Shown piece by piece: positions 1 to 7,188 of a stretch of DNA of 51,008 nt. The DNA comes from Bryobacterales bacterium (GTDB taxonomy: Bacteria; Acidobacteriota; Terriglobia; Bryobacterales; Bryobacteraceae). The translations under genes and the position numbers were made by a program. The notes beneath the pieces were generated by a model. The model saw nothing but the letters and a program-made list of their open reading frames with translations, ran no database searches and had not been told where the DNA came from. The stretch is from contig PNAJ01000048.1 of assembly GCA_003170295.1 (NCBI GenBank), positions 3,503 to 54,510 on the forward strand, in the 5' to 3' direction. Positions within the stretch are counted from its first letter, which is position 1; each line of letters opens with the position of its first letter.

Positions 1-103
1 ACTTGATTTTCTTGACGAGGGGAACGGCTTCATCGAGGGCGTAAGACTTGCTCTCGACCTGTTTTAACGCGGCAGAATACTTCTTACCTGATTTACGGCT
101 CAT
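1..103 (-). CDS. rplA: 50S ribosomal protein L1, N-terminal fragment
   Basis: Only the first 34 codons lie in the window; the rest continues beyond base 1. The translation begins MSRKSGKKYSAALKQVESK and continues with SYALDEAVPLVKKIK, which fits the start of ribosomal protein L1 (a lysine-rich start, then a Y-x-L-x-E-A-x-x-L pattern). L1 binds 23S rRNA at the L1 stalk and often represses its own operon. No clear Shine-Dalgarno sequence precedes the ATG. In most bacteria rplK lies directly upstream of rplA; here the 5' flank has no rplK. The call rests on a short fragment, so a divergent or duplicated L1 cannot be excluded. Confidence 0.7.
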   Translation of the reverse strand, partial: MSRKSGKKYSAALKQVESKSYALDEAVPLVKKIK

Positions 104-528
104 GTTATGTGTGGTCCAAGCGGCCCAGGTCACACTTCTTGACCCGATGCCTCCCATAAGGAATACGAACTTATAAGGTAACAAACTTGCTCCGTCGATG
201 CAAGTGCGGATCCTTATGACAGACTTATACCGCCCCTCCTTGCTGAAGGAGCCACGAACGCCATACGAAATTGCCGCGCCAAAGCTCAGCACCTGGCTGG
301 TGTGATTGAACCAGCGGATAGCGAGAACACCAGCACAAACACGGCGGCGAGAAGTTTTCCAGGATAAGAGGATATTTCGAAAAGGACCACGCAAGAAGCA
401 GTACAGCGAGGACGATGAGCAGACCGAAACAATACCAAAATTTGAGGCAGTCGAAACCACCGGGCACCAGCGTGGGAGGCCTGTCGCCCGGTAATGTCCA
501 CCTTAACAAAACTGAGAATGATTACATG
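104..528. other. gene-poor stretch, possible decayed membrane gene
   Basis: I cannot support an intact gene here. On the minus strand one frame (about 509 to 390) encodes a hydrophobic segment, FWYCFGLLIVLAVLLLAWSF. A second frame (about 370 to 290) encodes another, KLLAAVFVLVFSLSAGSI. No single frame carries both with a good start and ribosome-binding site. This could be a frameshifted two-helix membrane protein, or chance. No rplK, tRNA or terminator was recognised. Confidence 0.3.
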
Positions 529-780
529 CTATCCGACTGAGGGGTCACACGGGGGCCCATAAGGCCCGTGCAGGCCGCCCGTCCCCGGATCATCTGGCGG
601 TCCATACGGCCCGTGAGCGAGTAACAGACTGCCCGTCCCCGGATCGCACGGTGGCCCGTAGGGTCCGTGAGCGACCAGTTGGTTAGAGAAGCCATATGTC
701 CCTGCTCCTGCAAAAAGCACAAGAGCAAATACGCTGCAAATTGCAACCTGAACAAAAGATGAACCGCGAAGGTTTATCAT
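529..780 (-). CDS. small secreted peptide with three HGPYGPP repeats
   Basis: An 83-residue protein of unknown function. The ATG at 780 is preceded by AGGTGA about four bases away, which decides the start over longer versions. Residues 1 to about 29 form a signal-peptide-like hydrophobic region (QVAICSVFALVLFAGAG). The rest is almost entirely three copies of HGPYGPP(C/D)DPG(T/S)G-like units at about residues 38-50, 56-68 and 71-83, joined by short linkers (SLLLA, GL). Two of the three units carry a cysteine. The composition is Gly/Pro-rich, so a folded enzyme is unlikely. Small secreted peptides with repeated GP-x-PP units occur in Acidobacteriota, to my recollection, but I know of no assigned function. 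No processing enzyme lies next to it. An exported structural peptide or a multi-copy peptide precursor are guesses. Confidence 0.7.
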   Translation of the reverse strand: MINLRGSSFVQVAICSVFALVLFAGAGTYGFSNQLVAHGPYGPPCDPGTGSLLLAHGPYGPPDDPGTGGLHGPYGPPCDPSVG

Positions 781-834
781 TAAGTCACCTGATTCCAAAG
801 GCGTCGATCCCACTTTAGTACTTCGTCGTCGCAA

Positions 835-915
835 GCACTAAGAGCAACACCTTATAGTAGTCTAATGGCTAACACCTTAGAGACTAGGATTATCCTTAGT
901 ACCTTAGTGCTAAGG
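835..915. repeat. CCTTAG motif cluster with nested inverted repeats
   Basis: A locally A+T-rich stretch upstream of the HGPYGPP gene. CCTTAG occurs at 875-880, 894-899 and 902-907, with its inverse CTAAGG at 910-915, so 902-915 is a 6-2-6 palindrome. GCACTAAG at 835-842 is the exact reverse complement of CTTAGTGC at 903-910. Repeated half-sites upstream of a gene suggest a regulator-binding region for the minus-strand peptide gene starting at 780, but no protein can be named. Confidence 0.45.
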
Positions 916-935
916 CCTATGCCTTTAGAGAACTT

Positions 936-1268
936 TTAGTTCGCCCCGGGACTACTACGGCGGAGCAGGCGGATGACTTGGAGGAGAGCAATATAAATGT
1001 TGACGAAGCCCAGGCCGGTCAGGAGTCCTCGGAAGGAGGGCTCGTCCCACAGATTCTCAAGGGCGGGGTGGATTCCCTGGAAATAGTTCAGCGTCCAGGA
1101 ATCCTGCCATGGGAAGATCACCAGGAAGAGGCCGACTTCGAAGGAAAAGATCGCGAAACAGATGGTCAGCAGGCGGCCTTGCCAGCGCTTTGGAGCACCG
1201 GGAGCAACCGGGTCAGCCGGGACCGGGCTTTCCGGTAATTGAGGCGCGTTGCCTGGGGTTAGCGACAT
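936..1268 (-). CDS. conserved small membrane protein downstream of rnhB
   Basis: A 110-residue protein I cannot name. Residues 1-28 are proline-rich and polar. A membrane segment follows at about 31-53 (LLTICFAIFSFEVGLFLVIFPW), then a loop with W and N residues, and a second membrane segment at about 82-102 (GLLTGLGFVNIYIALLQVIR) ending in RLLRR. This predicts two helices with a periplasmic loop. The ATG at 1268 lies 10 bases inside the 3' end of rnhB, so translation is probably coupled and the gene is the last in the ribosomal-maturation operon. Confidence 0.75.
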   Translation of the reverse strand: MSLTPGNAPQLPESPVPADPVAPGAPKRWQGRLLTICFAIFSFEVGLFLVIFPWQDSWTLNYFQGIHPALENLWDEPSFRGLLTGLGFVNIYIALLQVIRLLRRSSPGAN

Positions 1269-1918
1269 GCAAAAAGTTCGCCTTGTTCAGGATAGCCCGA
1301 CCAGGCGTAGTCCCGCGACTGGCAGGCGTTCCGTACCGGTTCAAAGCTGAATCGATGCAGCGTGGTTGGCCCGAATTCTTCCAGCGCCGCCAGGTGATCC
1401 GGGGTGCCGTAACCTCTATTGTGGGCGAATCCGTACAGTGGGAACACAGCATCCCATTGTTCCAGAGCTCGATCGCGCGCGACTTTTGCCAAAATCGACG
1501 CCGCCGCGATGGAAAAACAGAGGGCATCGCCGTGGATCAGGGCTCTTTGCGAAACCGGCAGGTCGACCGTAGTGGCGTCAATCAATAAATAATCGGACGC
1601 CGTTTTAAGCCGTTCGATAGCCCGCTTCATCGCTAAACGCGACGCCTGTAAAATGTTGACTCGATCGATCTCAAAAGCGTCGGCGCCGGCGACGGCCCAC
1701 GCTATGGCGCGATCGCGGATTCGTCCAGCGAGCACCTCGCGGCGATCCGGCGGCAACTGCTTGCTATCGTCGAGCCCTCGAATCTGGCGCGATGGGTCCA
1801 GCACCACGGCGGCGGCGAAGACGGGACCGAACAACGCGCCTCGGCCGGCCTCGTCAACACCGGCGATGCAGCGGTACCCGGCGGAGCGGGCGGCGCGCTC
1901 GTAGCGGCTGCTGGGCAT
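1259..1918 (-). CDS. rnhB: ribonuclease HII
   Basis: Cuts the RNA strand of RNA-DNA hybrids and starts removal of misincorporated ribonucleotides in DNA. The 219-residue length is normal. The first catalytic block AGVDEAGRG places D22 and E23. LDDSKQL follows, then LLIDATT with the third acidic residue, and a fourth acidic residue in the block ending SILAKVARD. The first block reads GALFGPVFAA where GPLAGPVVAA is usual, a mild variation. It follows rplS by five bases, the usual neighbour order in many bacteria. Confidence 0.95.
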   Translation of the reverse strand: MPSSRYERAARSAGYRCIAGVDEAGRGALFGPVFAAAVVLDPSRQIRGLDDSKQLPPDRREVLAGRIRDRAIAWAVAGADAFEIDRVNILQASRLAMKRAIERLKTASDYLLIDATTVDLPVSQRALIHGDALCFSIAAASILAKVARDRALEQWDAVFPLYGFAHNRGYGTPDHLAALEEFGPTTLHRFSFEPVRNACQSRDYAWSGYPEQGELFACR

Positions 1919-1923
1919 CGAGC

Positions 1924-2283
1924 CTATTTTGACGGAGTGCGTTCGCGCAGCCGGGCGGCTTTGCCCTTTAGCTCGCGCAGATAATACAGCTTAGCGCGCC
2001 GCACCCGTCCGGTGCGGACTAGATCGATATGGTCGACCACCGGAGCGTGCAGCGGAAAGATGCGCTCGACGCCCTGTCCGAAGCTGATCTTACGCACAGT
2101 GATGGTCTCTCCCATGCCGGTGTTGTGCTGCGCGATCACCACGCCTTCAAACACCTGCAACCGTTCCTTGTCGCCTTCCCTGATCTTCACGTGGACCTTG
2201 ATGGTATCGCCGGGCCGGTAATCGGGATGCGCGGTCTCGCGCTTATTCTTGTTCAGGATCTTCGTCATCGCTGCGTTTTGCAT
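1924..2283 (-). CDS. rplS: 50S ribosomal protein L19
   Basis: Large-subunit protein at the interface with the 30S subunit. The protein reads [16 protein letters not shown] and then the L19 core ([55 protein letters not shown]). The start is set at the ATG at 2283 because GGAG lies about nine bases upstream; an in-frame start five codons further out lacks that spacing, and a later ATG at 2268 is possible. This places the start about 41 bases inside trmD, an unusually long overlap that implies coupled translation. Confidence 0.93.
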   Translation of the reverse strand: MQNAAMTKILNKNKRETAHPDYRPGDTIKVHVKIREGDKERLQVFEGVVIAQHNTGMGETITVRKISFGQGVERIFPLHAPVVDHIDLVRTGRVRRAKLYYLRELKGKAARLRERTPSK

Positions 2284-2995
2284 TTTCTTTATCTCCAACA
2301 GATCTTAATAAATCCGGCCTTATCCGGCCCGTTTTTTCCGCCGCCGCCCGCTGCCGCCACTTCCGGATCTCCTCGTGGTTTCCCCCCACAAGCACCTCCG
2401 GAACCGTCCAGCCTCTAAACTCCGCCGGACGCGTATACTGCGGACAATCTAGCAAACCTTCCTCGCCGAACGATTCCGCCACGGCCGAGTTTTCATTCCC
2501 TAACACACCCGCGATCAACCGCGCCGTCGCGTCAATAATCACGGCGGCTCCTAGTTCTCCACCGCTCAGCACGAAGTCGCCGATCGACAACTCCTCGTCC
2601 ACCAAATGCTCCGCGACGCGCTCGTCCACACCCTCATAGCGCCCGCAAATCAGCAGCAATTCGCTGAGTTTGCTAAACTCCTGCGCCCGCGCCTGATGGA
2701 ACCGCGCGCCTTGCGCCGACAGCAGAATCACTTTCTGCCCGGGGATTTTCTCACCAGCACGACGCTCGGGCCAGATCGATTCCACGGCTTCAAAAATCGG
2801 ACCCGCCTTGAGCAGCATGCCTTCGCCGCCGCCAAAGGGCCGGTCATCGACGGTCCGGTGCCGGTCGCGCGTCCAATCGCGCAAGTCGTGCACGCGGATT
2901 TCAATTAATCCCGCCGCTCGGGCTTTCCCAACCACACCCTGCTCGAAAGCAGCCCGGAAGAAATCCGGGAAAATCGTCACAACATGAAAAATCAC
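2243..2995 (-). CDS. trmD: tRNA (guanine-37-N1)-methyltransferase
   Basis: Uses S-adenosylmethionine to methylate G37 next to the anticodon, preventing +1 frameshifting. Recognisable blocks are [11 protein letters not shown] at the start, [27 protein letters not shown], the trefoil-knot block [15 protein letters not shown], and the C-terminal [22 protein letters not shown]. Translation starts with GTG at 2995. The 250-residue protein ends in a charged tail ([16 protein letters not shown]) whose codons are shared with the start of rplS in another frame. It starts seven bases after the rimM stop. Confidence 0.96.
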   Translation of the reverse strand: MIFHVVTIFPDFFRAAFEQGVVGKARAAGLIEIRVHDLRDWTRDRHRTVDDRPFGGGEGMLLKAGPIFEAVESIWPERRAGEKIPGQKVILLSAQGARFHQARAQEFSKLSELLLICGRYEGVDERVAEHLVDEELSIGDFVLSGGELGAAVIIDATARLIAGVLGNENSAVAESFGEEGLLDCPQYTRPAEFRGWTVPEVLVGGNHEEIRKWRQRAAAEKTGRIRPDLLRSVGDKENAKRSDDEDPEQE

Positions 2996-3002
2996 TTATC
3001 CG

Positions 3003-3506
3003 TCACTTCTCGAGCAGGCCTTCAGGCAACTCCGCCCGGATGTTCTTGGTCGCTACGTCGATCTCTTTGCAGATCGCCCGCGAGAAAGGGACCAAAACAT
3101 CACGGCCGTCTTCGAGCCTTATCTCTAATAACGGCCCGCCGCCGTAATCCTCAACCCGGCGAACCACTCCGACCTTTACGTCGCGATTCCAAAGCGCGCA
3201 ATCGATCAGGTCGGCATGCGAATAGGCGCCTTCCTCAGGCATCTCCCGTTCGGAATCCGCGACCAGCACGTCGGCTCCCGCCCAGGCTTCCGCATCGGTC
3301 ATCGAATCGATCCCTACAAACTTGAATACCGGACGTCCGCTGTGCCACCAAATCTCTTCCACTTGGCTGGGACGCGTTTTGCCGTCTGCCAATTCCAGCA
3401 CGACATCCTTCAACTTTTCCGCGCGTCCTGGCTGCGACGAATAAATCTCACCCGTCAGTTCGCCCCGAATTCCCCGCGCCCGGAATAAGCGCCCGACTGC
3501 GATCAC
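3003..3506 (-). CDS. rimM: ribosome maturation factor RimM
   Basis: Helps mature the 3' domain of 16S rRNA and the 30S head, interacting with S19. The N-terminal PRC-barrel-linked block VGRLFRARGIRGELTG matches the family (VG-x-x-x-x-x-x-GIRGE). The middle contains DAEAWAGADVLV, and the C-terminal PRC barrel includes GGGPLLEIRLEDGRDVLVPF. It is 167 residues, as expected. The start is GTG at 3506, with one base between it and the khpA stop, so the two are almost certainly coupled. Confidence 0.95.
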   Translation of the reverse strand: MIAVGRLFRARGIRGELTGEIYSSQPGRAEKLKDVVLELADGKTRPSQVEEIWWHSGRPVFKFVGIDSMTDAEAWAGADVLVADSEREMPEEGAYSHADLIDCALWNRDVKVGVVRRVEDYGGGPLLEIRLEDGRDVLVPFSRAICKEIDVATKNIRAELPEGLLEK

Positions 3507-3507
3507 G

Positions 3508-3738
3508 CTATTCCAGTATCTCCAGGGTAAACCGGCGATTCAACTTCATTCCCGCCGCGCCAAGCAATGTCCGGATCGAGCGTGCCGTCCGGCCCTGCTT
3601 GCCGATCACTTTCCCCAAATCGGAGGGCGCAACGCGCAACTCCAGAACCGTCACCTGTTCGCCGGTAATTTCACGAACCGCAACTTCCTCTGGAATATCC
3701 ACCAGCGCTTTCGCGATTTCCGTCACAAGATCTTTCAC
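3508..3738 (-). CDS. khpA: KH-domain RNA-binding protein KhpA
   Basis: A 76-residue single KH domain. The RNA-binding loop is seen as [16 protein letters not shown], with the GxxG turn (GKQG) at residues 46-49. KhpA binds many RNAs and in Firmicutes pairs with KhpB; its position between rpsP and rimM is conserved across bacteria. The start is GTG at 3738, preceded by GAGGGTGAAAAC. A 55-base gap separates it from rpsP. Confidence 0.94.
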   Translation of the reverse strand: MKDLVTEIAKALVDIPEEVAVREITGEQVTVLELRVAPSDLGKVIGKQGRTARSIRTLLGAAGMKLNRRFTLEILE

Positions 3739-3793
3739 CCGTTTTCACCCTCCTACTTGGAATCGATTCTAGCAGGTAAAAGCTCGAGAGAAT

Positions 3794-4042
3794 CTAAACC
3801 GCTGCCACAGCGGGATTTTTCCGCATCAACCGCGCGACAGTGCTGGACGGCTGGGCGCCGTTTTTCATCCAGTGTTCGATGCGGTCGTGTTTCAGCTTCA
3901 CCGACGCCGGCTTCTCCACCGGATGATACGATCCCACAACTTCCACGGCGCGGCTATCCCGGGCGCGTTCTTTTTCAATCACCACCACGCGATAGCTCGG
4001 CTTCTTCTTCGCGCCGAATCGCGCTAAACGAATCATTAACAT
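3794..4042 (-). CDS. rpsP: 30S ribosomal protein S16
   Basis: Small-subunit assembly protein. It opens MLMIRLARFGAKKKPSYRVV, then DSRAVEVVGSYHP and HWMKNGAQPSSTVARLM, all S16 signatures; 82 residues is normal. The ATG at 4042 has AGGAG seven bases upstream. An adjacent TTG at 4045 is less likely. It follows ffh in the operon. Confidence 0.95.
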   Translation of the reverse strand: MLMIRLARFGAKKKPSYRVVVIEKERARDSRAVEVVGSYHPVEKPASVKLKHDRIEHWMKNGAQPSSTVARLMRKNPAVAAV

Positions 4043-4092
4043 CAACGAACTCCTATTCCTCTCGGGAATCCTCTAGAGAATTCCCATCCTTA

Positions 4093-5451
4093 CTATTGTG
4101 GACCAAATCCCATCCCGGACGGTAACTTCAATTTCCCGAGCCGTTTGCCCAGGAACCCACCACCACCGGAAAAACTCTTCATCATCTTGCGCGCCTGCGC
4201 ATACTGCTTCAGCAAAGTATTCACTTCCTGCACCGACGTTCCGCTGCCCTTGGCAATCCGCCGGCGTCGCGCGCCGTTGATCAGCATGTGATTATTGCGC
4301 TCTTTGGGCGTCATTGAATCGACAATGGCGACCAGACGAGTAATCTCGTTCTCGTCGACCTTCATATTCTTCAGGTCCTTCATCGGACCGATCTGCGGCA
4401 TCATGCCGAGCAAGGATTCGAGCGGCCCCAGTTTCTTCAACTGCTTCATCTGATCCCGAAAATCGCCGAGCGTGAAATCGTCGTCCAGCAGCTTGCGCTG
4501 CATCTCCTCGGCCTGCTTCTGATCGATGTTGTCGGTGACTTTTTCGATCAGGCTGAGCACATCGCCCATCCCGAGAATTCTTTCCGCCACGCGGTCCGGA
4601 TGAAACGGCTCCAGCGCATCCGATTTTTCGCCGACGCCGACGAATTTGAGCGGCTGCCCGGTGACCGATCGAATCGAGAGCGCCGCGCCGCCACGCGCAT
4701 CCCCGTCCATTTTCGTCAAGATGACGCCGGTGATCCCGAGCCGCTTGTGAAACTCGTCCGCCGATTTCACCGCGTCCTGCCCAGTCATGGCGTCCGCGAC
4801 GAACAGGATCTCGCTTGGATTCAGCAGCTCTTTCAACTGCGAAAGCTCGGTCATCAAATCGTCATCGATGTGGAGACGTCCCGCAGTGTCGACCAGCAGC
4901 ACGTCGCGTCCAGTCTGCACCGCTTCTTTACGAGCCGACCGCGCCAGGTCCACAGGCTTGGTCTCCTCCCCCTCATAAATAGGAACCTTGAGGTCGCGCG
5001 CCAAAATACTGAGCTGCTTCCGCGCCGCCGGCCGATAGACGTCCACCGACACCATGATCGGCGATTGCCCGTTCTTGGTCAGATACCGCGAAAGCTTGCC
5101 TGTTGATGTAGTTTTCCCGGAACCTTGCAGCCCGACAATCATGATGACGCTAGGCGGCTCGTTCGCCATGCGCAGCTTGGCCTGATGCGTGCCGAGCATC
5201 TTCACCATCTCGTCCCGCACAATCTTGATCACCTGCTGGGTGGGCGAAAGCGCAGTCAAAACCTCCGCGCCCATCGCCTTTTCCCGAACCGCCTCAATAA
5301 ATTGCTTCGTGACCCGAAAATGGACGTCAGCCTCGAGCAACGCGACGCGGATCTCGCGCAGCGCGGCGTCCATATTTTCCGCCGTGAGTTTCCCTTCTCC
5401 GCGCAGGGTCTTAAAAACCCGCTGGAGTTTATCGCTTAGATTCTCAAACAT
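4093..5451 (-). CDS. ffh: signal recognition particle protein Ffh
   Basis: GTPase of the signal recognition particle; with 4.5S RNA it takes nascent membrane proteins to FtsY and SecYEG. The N domain opens MFENLSDKLQRVFKTLRG. The G domain carries VGLQGSGKTT at 106-115, LVDTAGR, and TKMDGDARGG. The M domain is C-terminal, with a methionine-rich segment (LLGMMPQIGPM) and a glycine-rich tail. Length is 452 residues. GAGGG lies about six bases before the ATG. A possible -10 (TACAAT on the minus strand, 5482-5487) lies upstream, but I see no good -35. It is the first gene of the six-to-eight-gene operon running to 936. Confidence 0.96.
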   Translation of the reverse strand: MFENLSDKLQRVFKTLRGEGKLTAENMDAALREIRVALLEADVHFRVTKQFIEAVREKAMGAEVLTALSPTQQVIKIVRDEMVKMLGTHQAKLRMANEPPSVIMIVGLQGSGKTTSTGKLSRYLTKNGQSPIMVSVDVYRPAARKQLSILARDLKVPIYEGEETKPVDLARSARKEAVQTGRDVLLVDTAGRLHIDDDLMTELSQLKELLNPSEILFVADAMTGQDAVKSADEFHKRLGITGVILTKMDGDARGGAALSIRSVTGQPLKFVGVGEKSDALEPFHPDRVAERILGMGDVLSLIEKVTDNIDQKQAEEMQRKLLDDDFTLGDFRDQMKQLKKLGPLESLLGMMPQIGPMKDLKNMKVDENEITRLVAIVDSMTPKERNNHMLINGARRRRIAKGSGTSVQEVNTLLKQYAQARKMMKSFSGGGGFLGKRLGKLKLPSGMGFGPQ

Positions 5452-5524
5452 GATTTGCCCTCGGACGGAAGGCTAATTCGTATTGTAGCGCAGAGAAGAT
5501 TCCTTTCGCACCACATTTACTCAA

Positions 5525-5550
5525 TGGAACCGCGACCATCGGGAGCGGTC
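5525..5550 (+). repeat. REP-like palindrome, copy 1 (upstream of RAYT)
   Basis: The sequence TGGAACCGCGACCATCGGGA then GCGGTC can fold as ACCGC-GACC-ATC-GGGA-GCGGT, a short imperfect hairpin. It recurs almost identically at 6057-6082 on the other side of the transposase, in inverted orientation at 16183-16205, and as a diverged pair at 18758-18831. This is the arrangement expected of REP sequences mobilised by a RAYT transposase. Confidence 0.8.
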
Positions 5551-5555
5551 AAACC

Positions 5556-6051
5556 ATGACCTACCTCATAACCTTCGCCTGCTACGGCTCCCACATGCAT
5601 GGAGACTCCGGAAGGTTCCGTGGACCGAAATCACAATCGTTTCGGAGCACCTTTTGCTAAATCGAATCCCCGGCTCATGGCGTTCGAACTGCGCCTGATG
5701 GACCAACCGCCTTATCAAATGGACGAGCCTCGACGCCAGGCAGTACTTGAAGGGATCGTTGATCGCTGCAATCGCCACGATTGGAGTCTGCTCGCCGCGC
5801 ACGTTAGAAGCAATCACGTCCACATCATCCTCGAAGGACAAGACAAACCAGAATTCATGATGACGGAACTCAAATGTGGTTCAAGCCGGCGCCTGAACGA
5901 CCTCGGCTTTGACCACCCAATCCGAAAACGATGGGCCCGTCATGGGAGCACCCGGCGTCTTCTTAGCCACGAAAGCGTTCTAGGGGCGATTTCATATGTC
6001 CTGGAAGGCCAAGGCGAAGCCATGTCCACTTTTTCAGCCCGCCCGGCATAG
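5556..6051 (+). pseudogene. REP-associated tyrosine transposase (RAYT), frameshifted
   Basis: HUH single-strand transposases of the IS200-like Y1_Tnp family move REP sequences. The start MTYLITFACYGSHMHGD lies in the frame of the ATG at 5556. The rest (GSVDRNHNRFG, MDQPPYQMDEPRRQAVLEG, LLAAHVRSNHVHIILEG, RRWARHGSTRRL-like region, ISYVLEGQGE) lies in the next frame, entered near base 5605. One extra base (or a +1 shift) separates HGD from PEGSVDR. The HUH pair (HVH) and the catalytic tyrosine in YVLEGQGE are intact. The restored length of about 165 residues is normal. REP copies abut both ends. Either a recent frameshift inactivated it, or there is a sequencing error; programmed shifting is less likely. 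Confidence 0.88.
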
Positions 6052-6056
6052 CATCT

Positions 6057-6082
6057 TGGAACCGCGACCTTCGGGAGCGGTC
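6057..6082 (+). repeat. REP-like palindrome, copy 2 (downstream of RAYT)
   Basis: Matches the copy at 5525-5550 at all but one base over 26 and lies five bases after the transposase stop codon, in the same orientation. The two copies bracket the RAYT gene as in REPtron arrangements. Confidence 0.8.
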
Positions 6083-6098
6083 ACGGAGCACAACAGGT

Positions 6099-6738
6099 CT
6101 ATCGACGGAACTCCAGGTCCATCGCATAGACCGTTGGATTCAGTTTTTGCATCGCCGGATGACTGGACAGGAACTCACTCTCCCCAAGAACAGCCCTATA
6201 TTCTTCCGAATTTGTGCCCGCTTCGTCCGGCGTCAGCCGCAGGATCAATCCACCCTTAATCAACGCCGCCAGATTTCCTCCCTCCCATGAGAACACTGTT
6301 CCTGAAGAGTCCCAACCAAAGCCAAAGAGCTTAAACGGCCGTCCATTGCGCCGCTCCAGATCCTTCAGAGAGGTGTTCATCCCGATCCCGCTCGATGTCC
6401 GCCACATGCAGTCCCCCTGCAACTGCTGATAGCAGATCATCACCCTTGAGGGATTCTTCCGCGTCGCCGGATCTTTCCACAATACAGCAAGACGTTTTCC
6501 AGGCATTGTTTCATAGACGTCCGTGCCCCGGTTCGGTCACCTCTTCGCCGACATCGATTTCCTTATCGACAACAGCGGCATCCCCAAACGCTTTCCGCAA
6601 ATCTTGCGCGGAACTCGAAGCGGTGATAGGCCCGACCCTCACGCCAGCCTCAACGATCCAGTCATGCCGGTTCCGCTCCGCGAAGTGCGTGCAAGCGACC
6701 AACGTCACCAACGTAACAAACCCAAAAAAAAACCGCAT
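6099..6738 (-). pseudogene. putative lipoprotein gene broken by a frameshift
   Basis: I do not recognise the family. The first part (from ATG at 6738) encodes MRFFFGFVTLVTLVACTHF, a signal peptide with a lipobox-like LVAC, then an exported segment ending EEVTEPGHGRL and a stop at 6511. The second part, in another frame, continues naturally: TDVYETMPGKRLAVLWKDP and onward to 6099. The join falls in a GGGG run near 6528; deleting one G gives EPGTDVYETMPGKR. The restored protein would be about 213 residues. It stands beside the broken RAYT gene, so the zone may be decaying; a base-calling error in the G run is the alternative. Confidence 0.65.
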
Positions 6739-6750
6739 TTCTGAATTATA

Positions 6751-6800
6751 TGTGGGGCGGCCAATCTTGGCGGCAGCCGCCTTTCGAGGCGGCTTTCCGA
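6751..6800 (+). repeat. dispersed palindromic repeat, family B, copy 1
   Basis: The block TGTGGGGCGGCCAATCTTGG is followed by a hairpin AGCCGCC-TTTCGA-GGCGGCT at 6775-6794. A related copy at 39427-39478 shares GGGCGGCCAAT, CTGGC, GCAGCCGC and the second hairpin arm. The two copies differ in the loop and by compensating arm changes (AGCCGCC versus AGCCGCTT), which suggests that the hairpin itself is conserved. Confidence 0.6.
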
Positions 6801-7167
6801 ACGCTCACAACCCGAACTCAAACTCAATCTCCCGCCGATTCCTAAACTTCCCGCCTTCACTCAGCCCAAATTCTCCGCAACCCCCGCTAACATACAGTCA
6901 AGAAGCCGGGGTTTCCCAATGGACGCCCGGTCGCGACACGCATAAAGTCCTCGAGGCCCTTGGCGTACTCGCATGAGCATTGGGGAGAACCGCCGTCTCA
7001 TCGGTGGACTCAGCCGTGAGGGTAAAAACACGGATCGGGCGCCCATCATTGGAGAGCCGGAACAAGCCTAGCCGTGGCGGGCGAAGCACTCCGGCTAATA
7101 TTAGGGCCGGGACCGGCTTTTGCGAGGGGAAAGCCTTGTATAAGCCACCCGGTCTGAGAATTTGTGG

Positions 7168-7186
7168 GGCAGGGCCATGCCCTGCC
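7168..7186 (-). terminator. palindrome 2 bases after the amidohydrolase operon, family A copy 1
   Basis: A perfect 8-3-8 hairpin, GGCAGGGC-CAT-GCCCTGCC, preceded on the plus strand by TGTGG. It starts two bases beyond the last stop codon of the operon. An identical hairpin follows deoB at 31412-31430. There is no T-run, so this is not a classical intrinsic terminator. It may protect mRNA 3' ends or aid termination. Confidence 0.5.
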
Positions 7187-7188
7187 GC

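Larger units (their letters stand above)
6739..7188. other. 450-base intergenic stretch with repeats only
   Basis: No gene is supportable. It contains the dispersed palindrome at 6751-6800 and the operon-end hairpin at 7168-7186. Short open frames here lack ribosome-binding sites and family features. Between them (about 6810-7160) the sequence is G+C-rich with no structure I can name. Confidence 0.5.

Noticed and set aside
225..509. 94-residue minus-strand open frame with a hydrophobic segment
   Set aside because: TTG start without a ribosome-binding site, composition odd after the helix, and the second helix lies in another frame. Kept only as a possible decayed gene.
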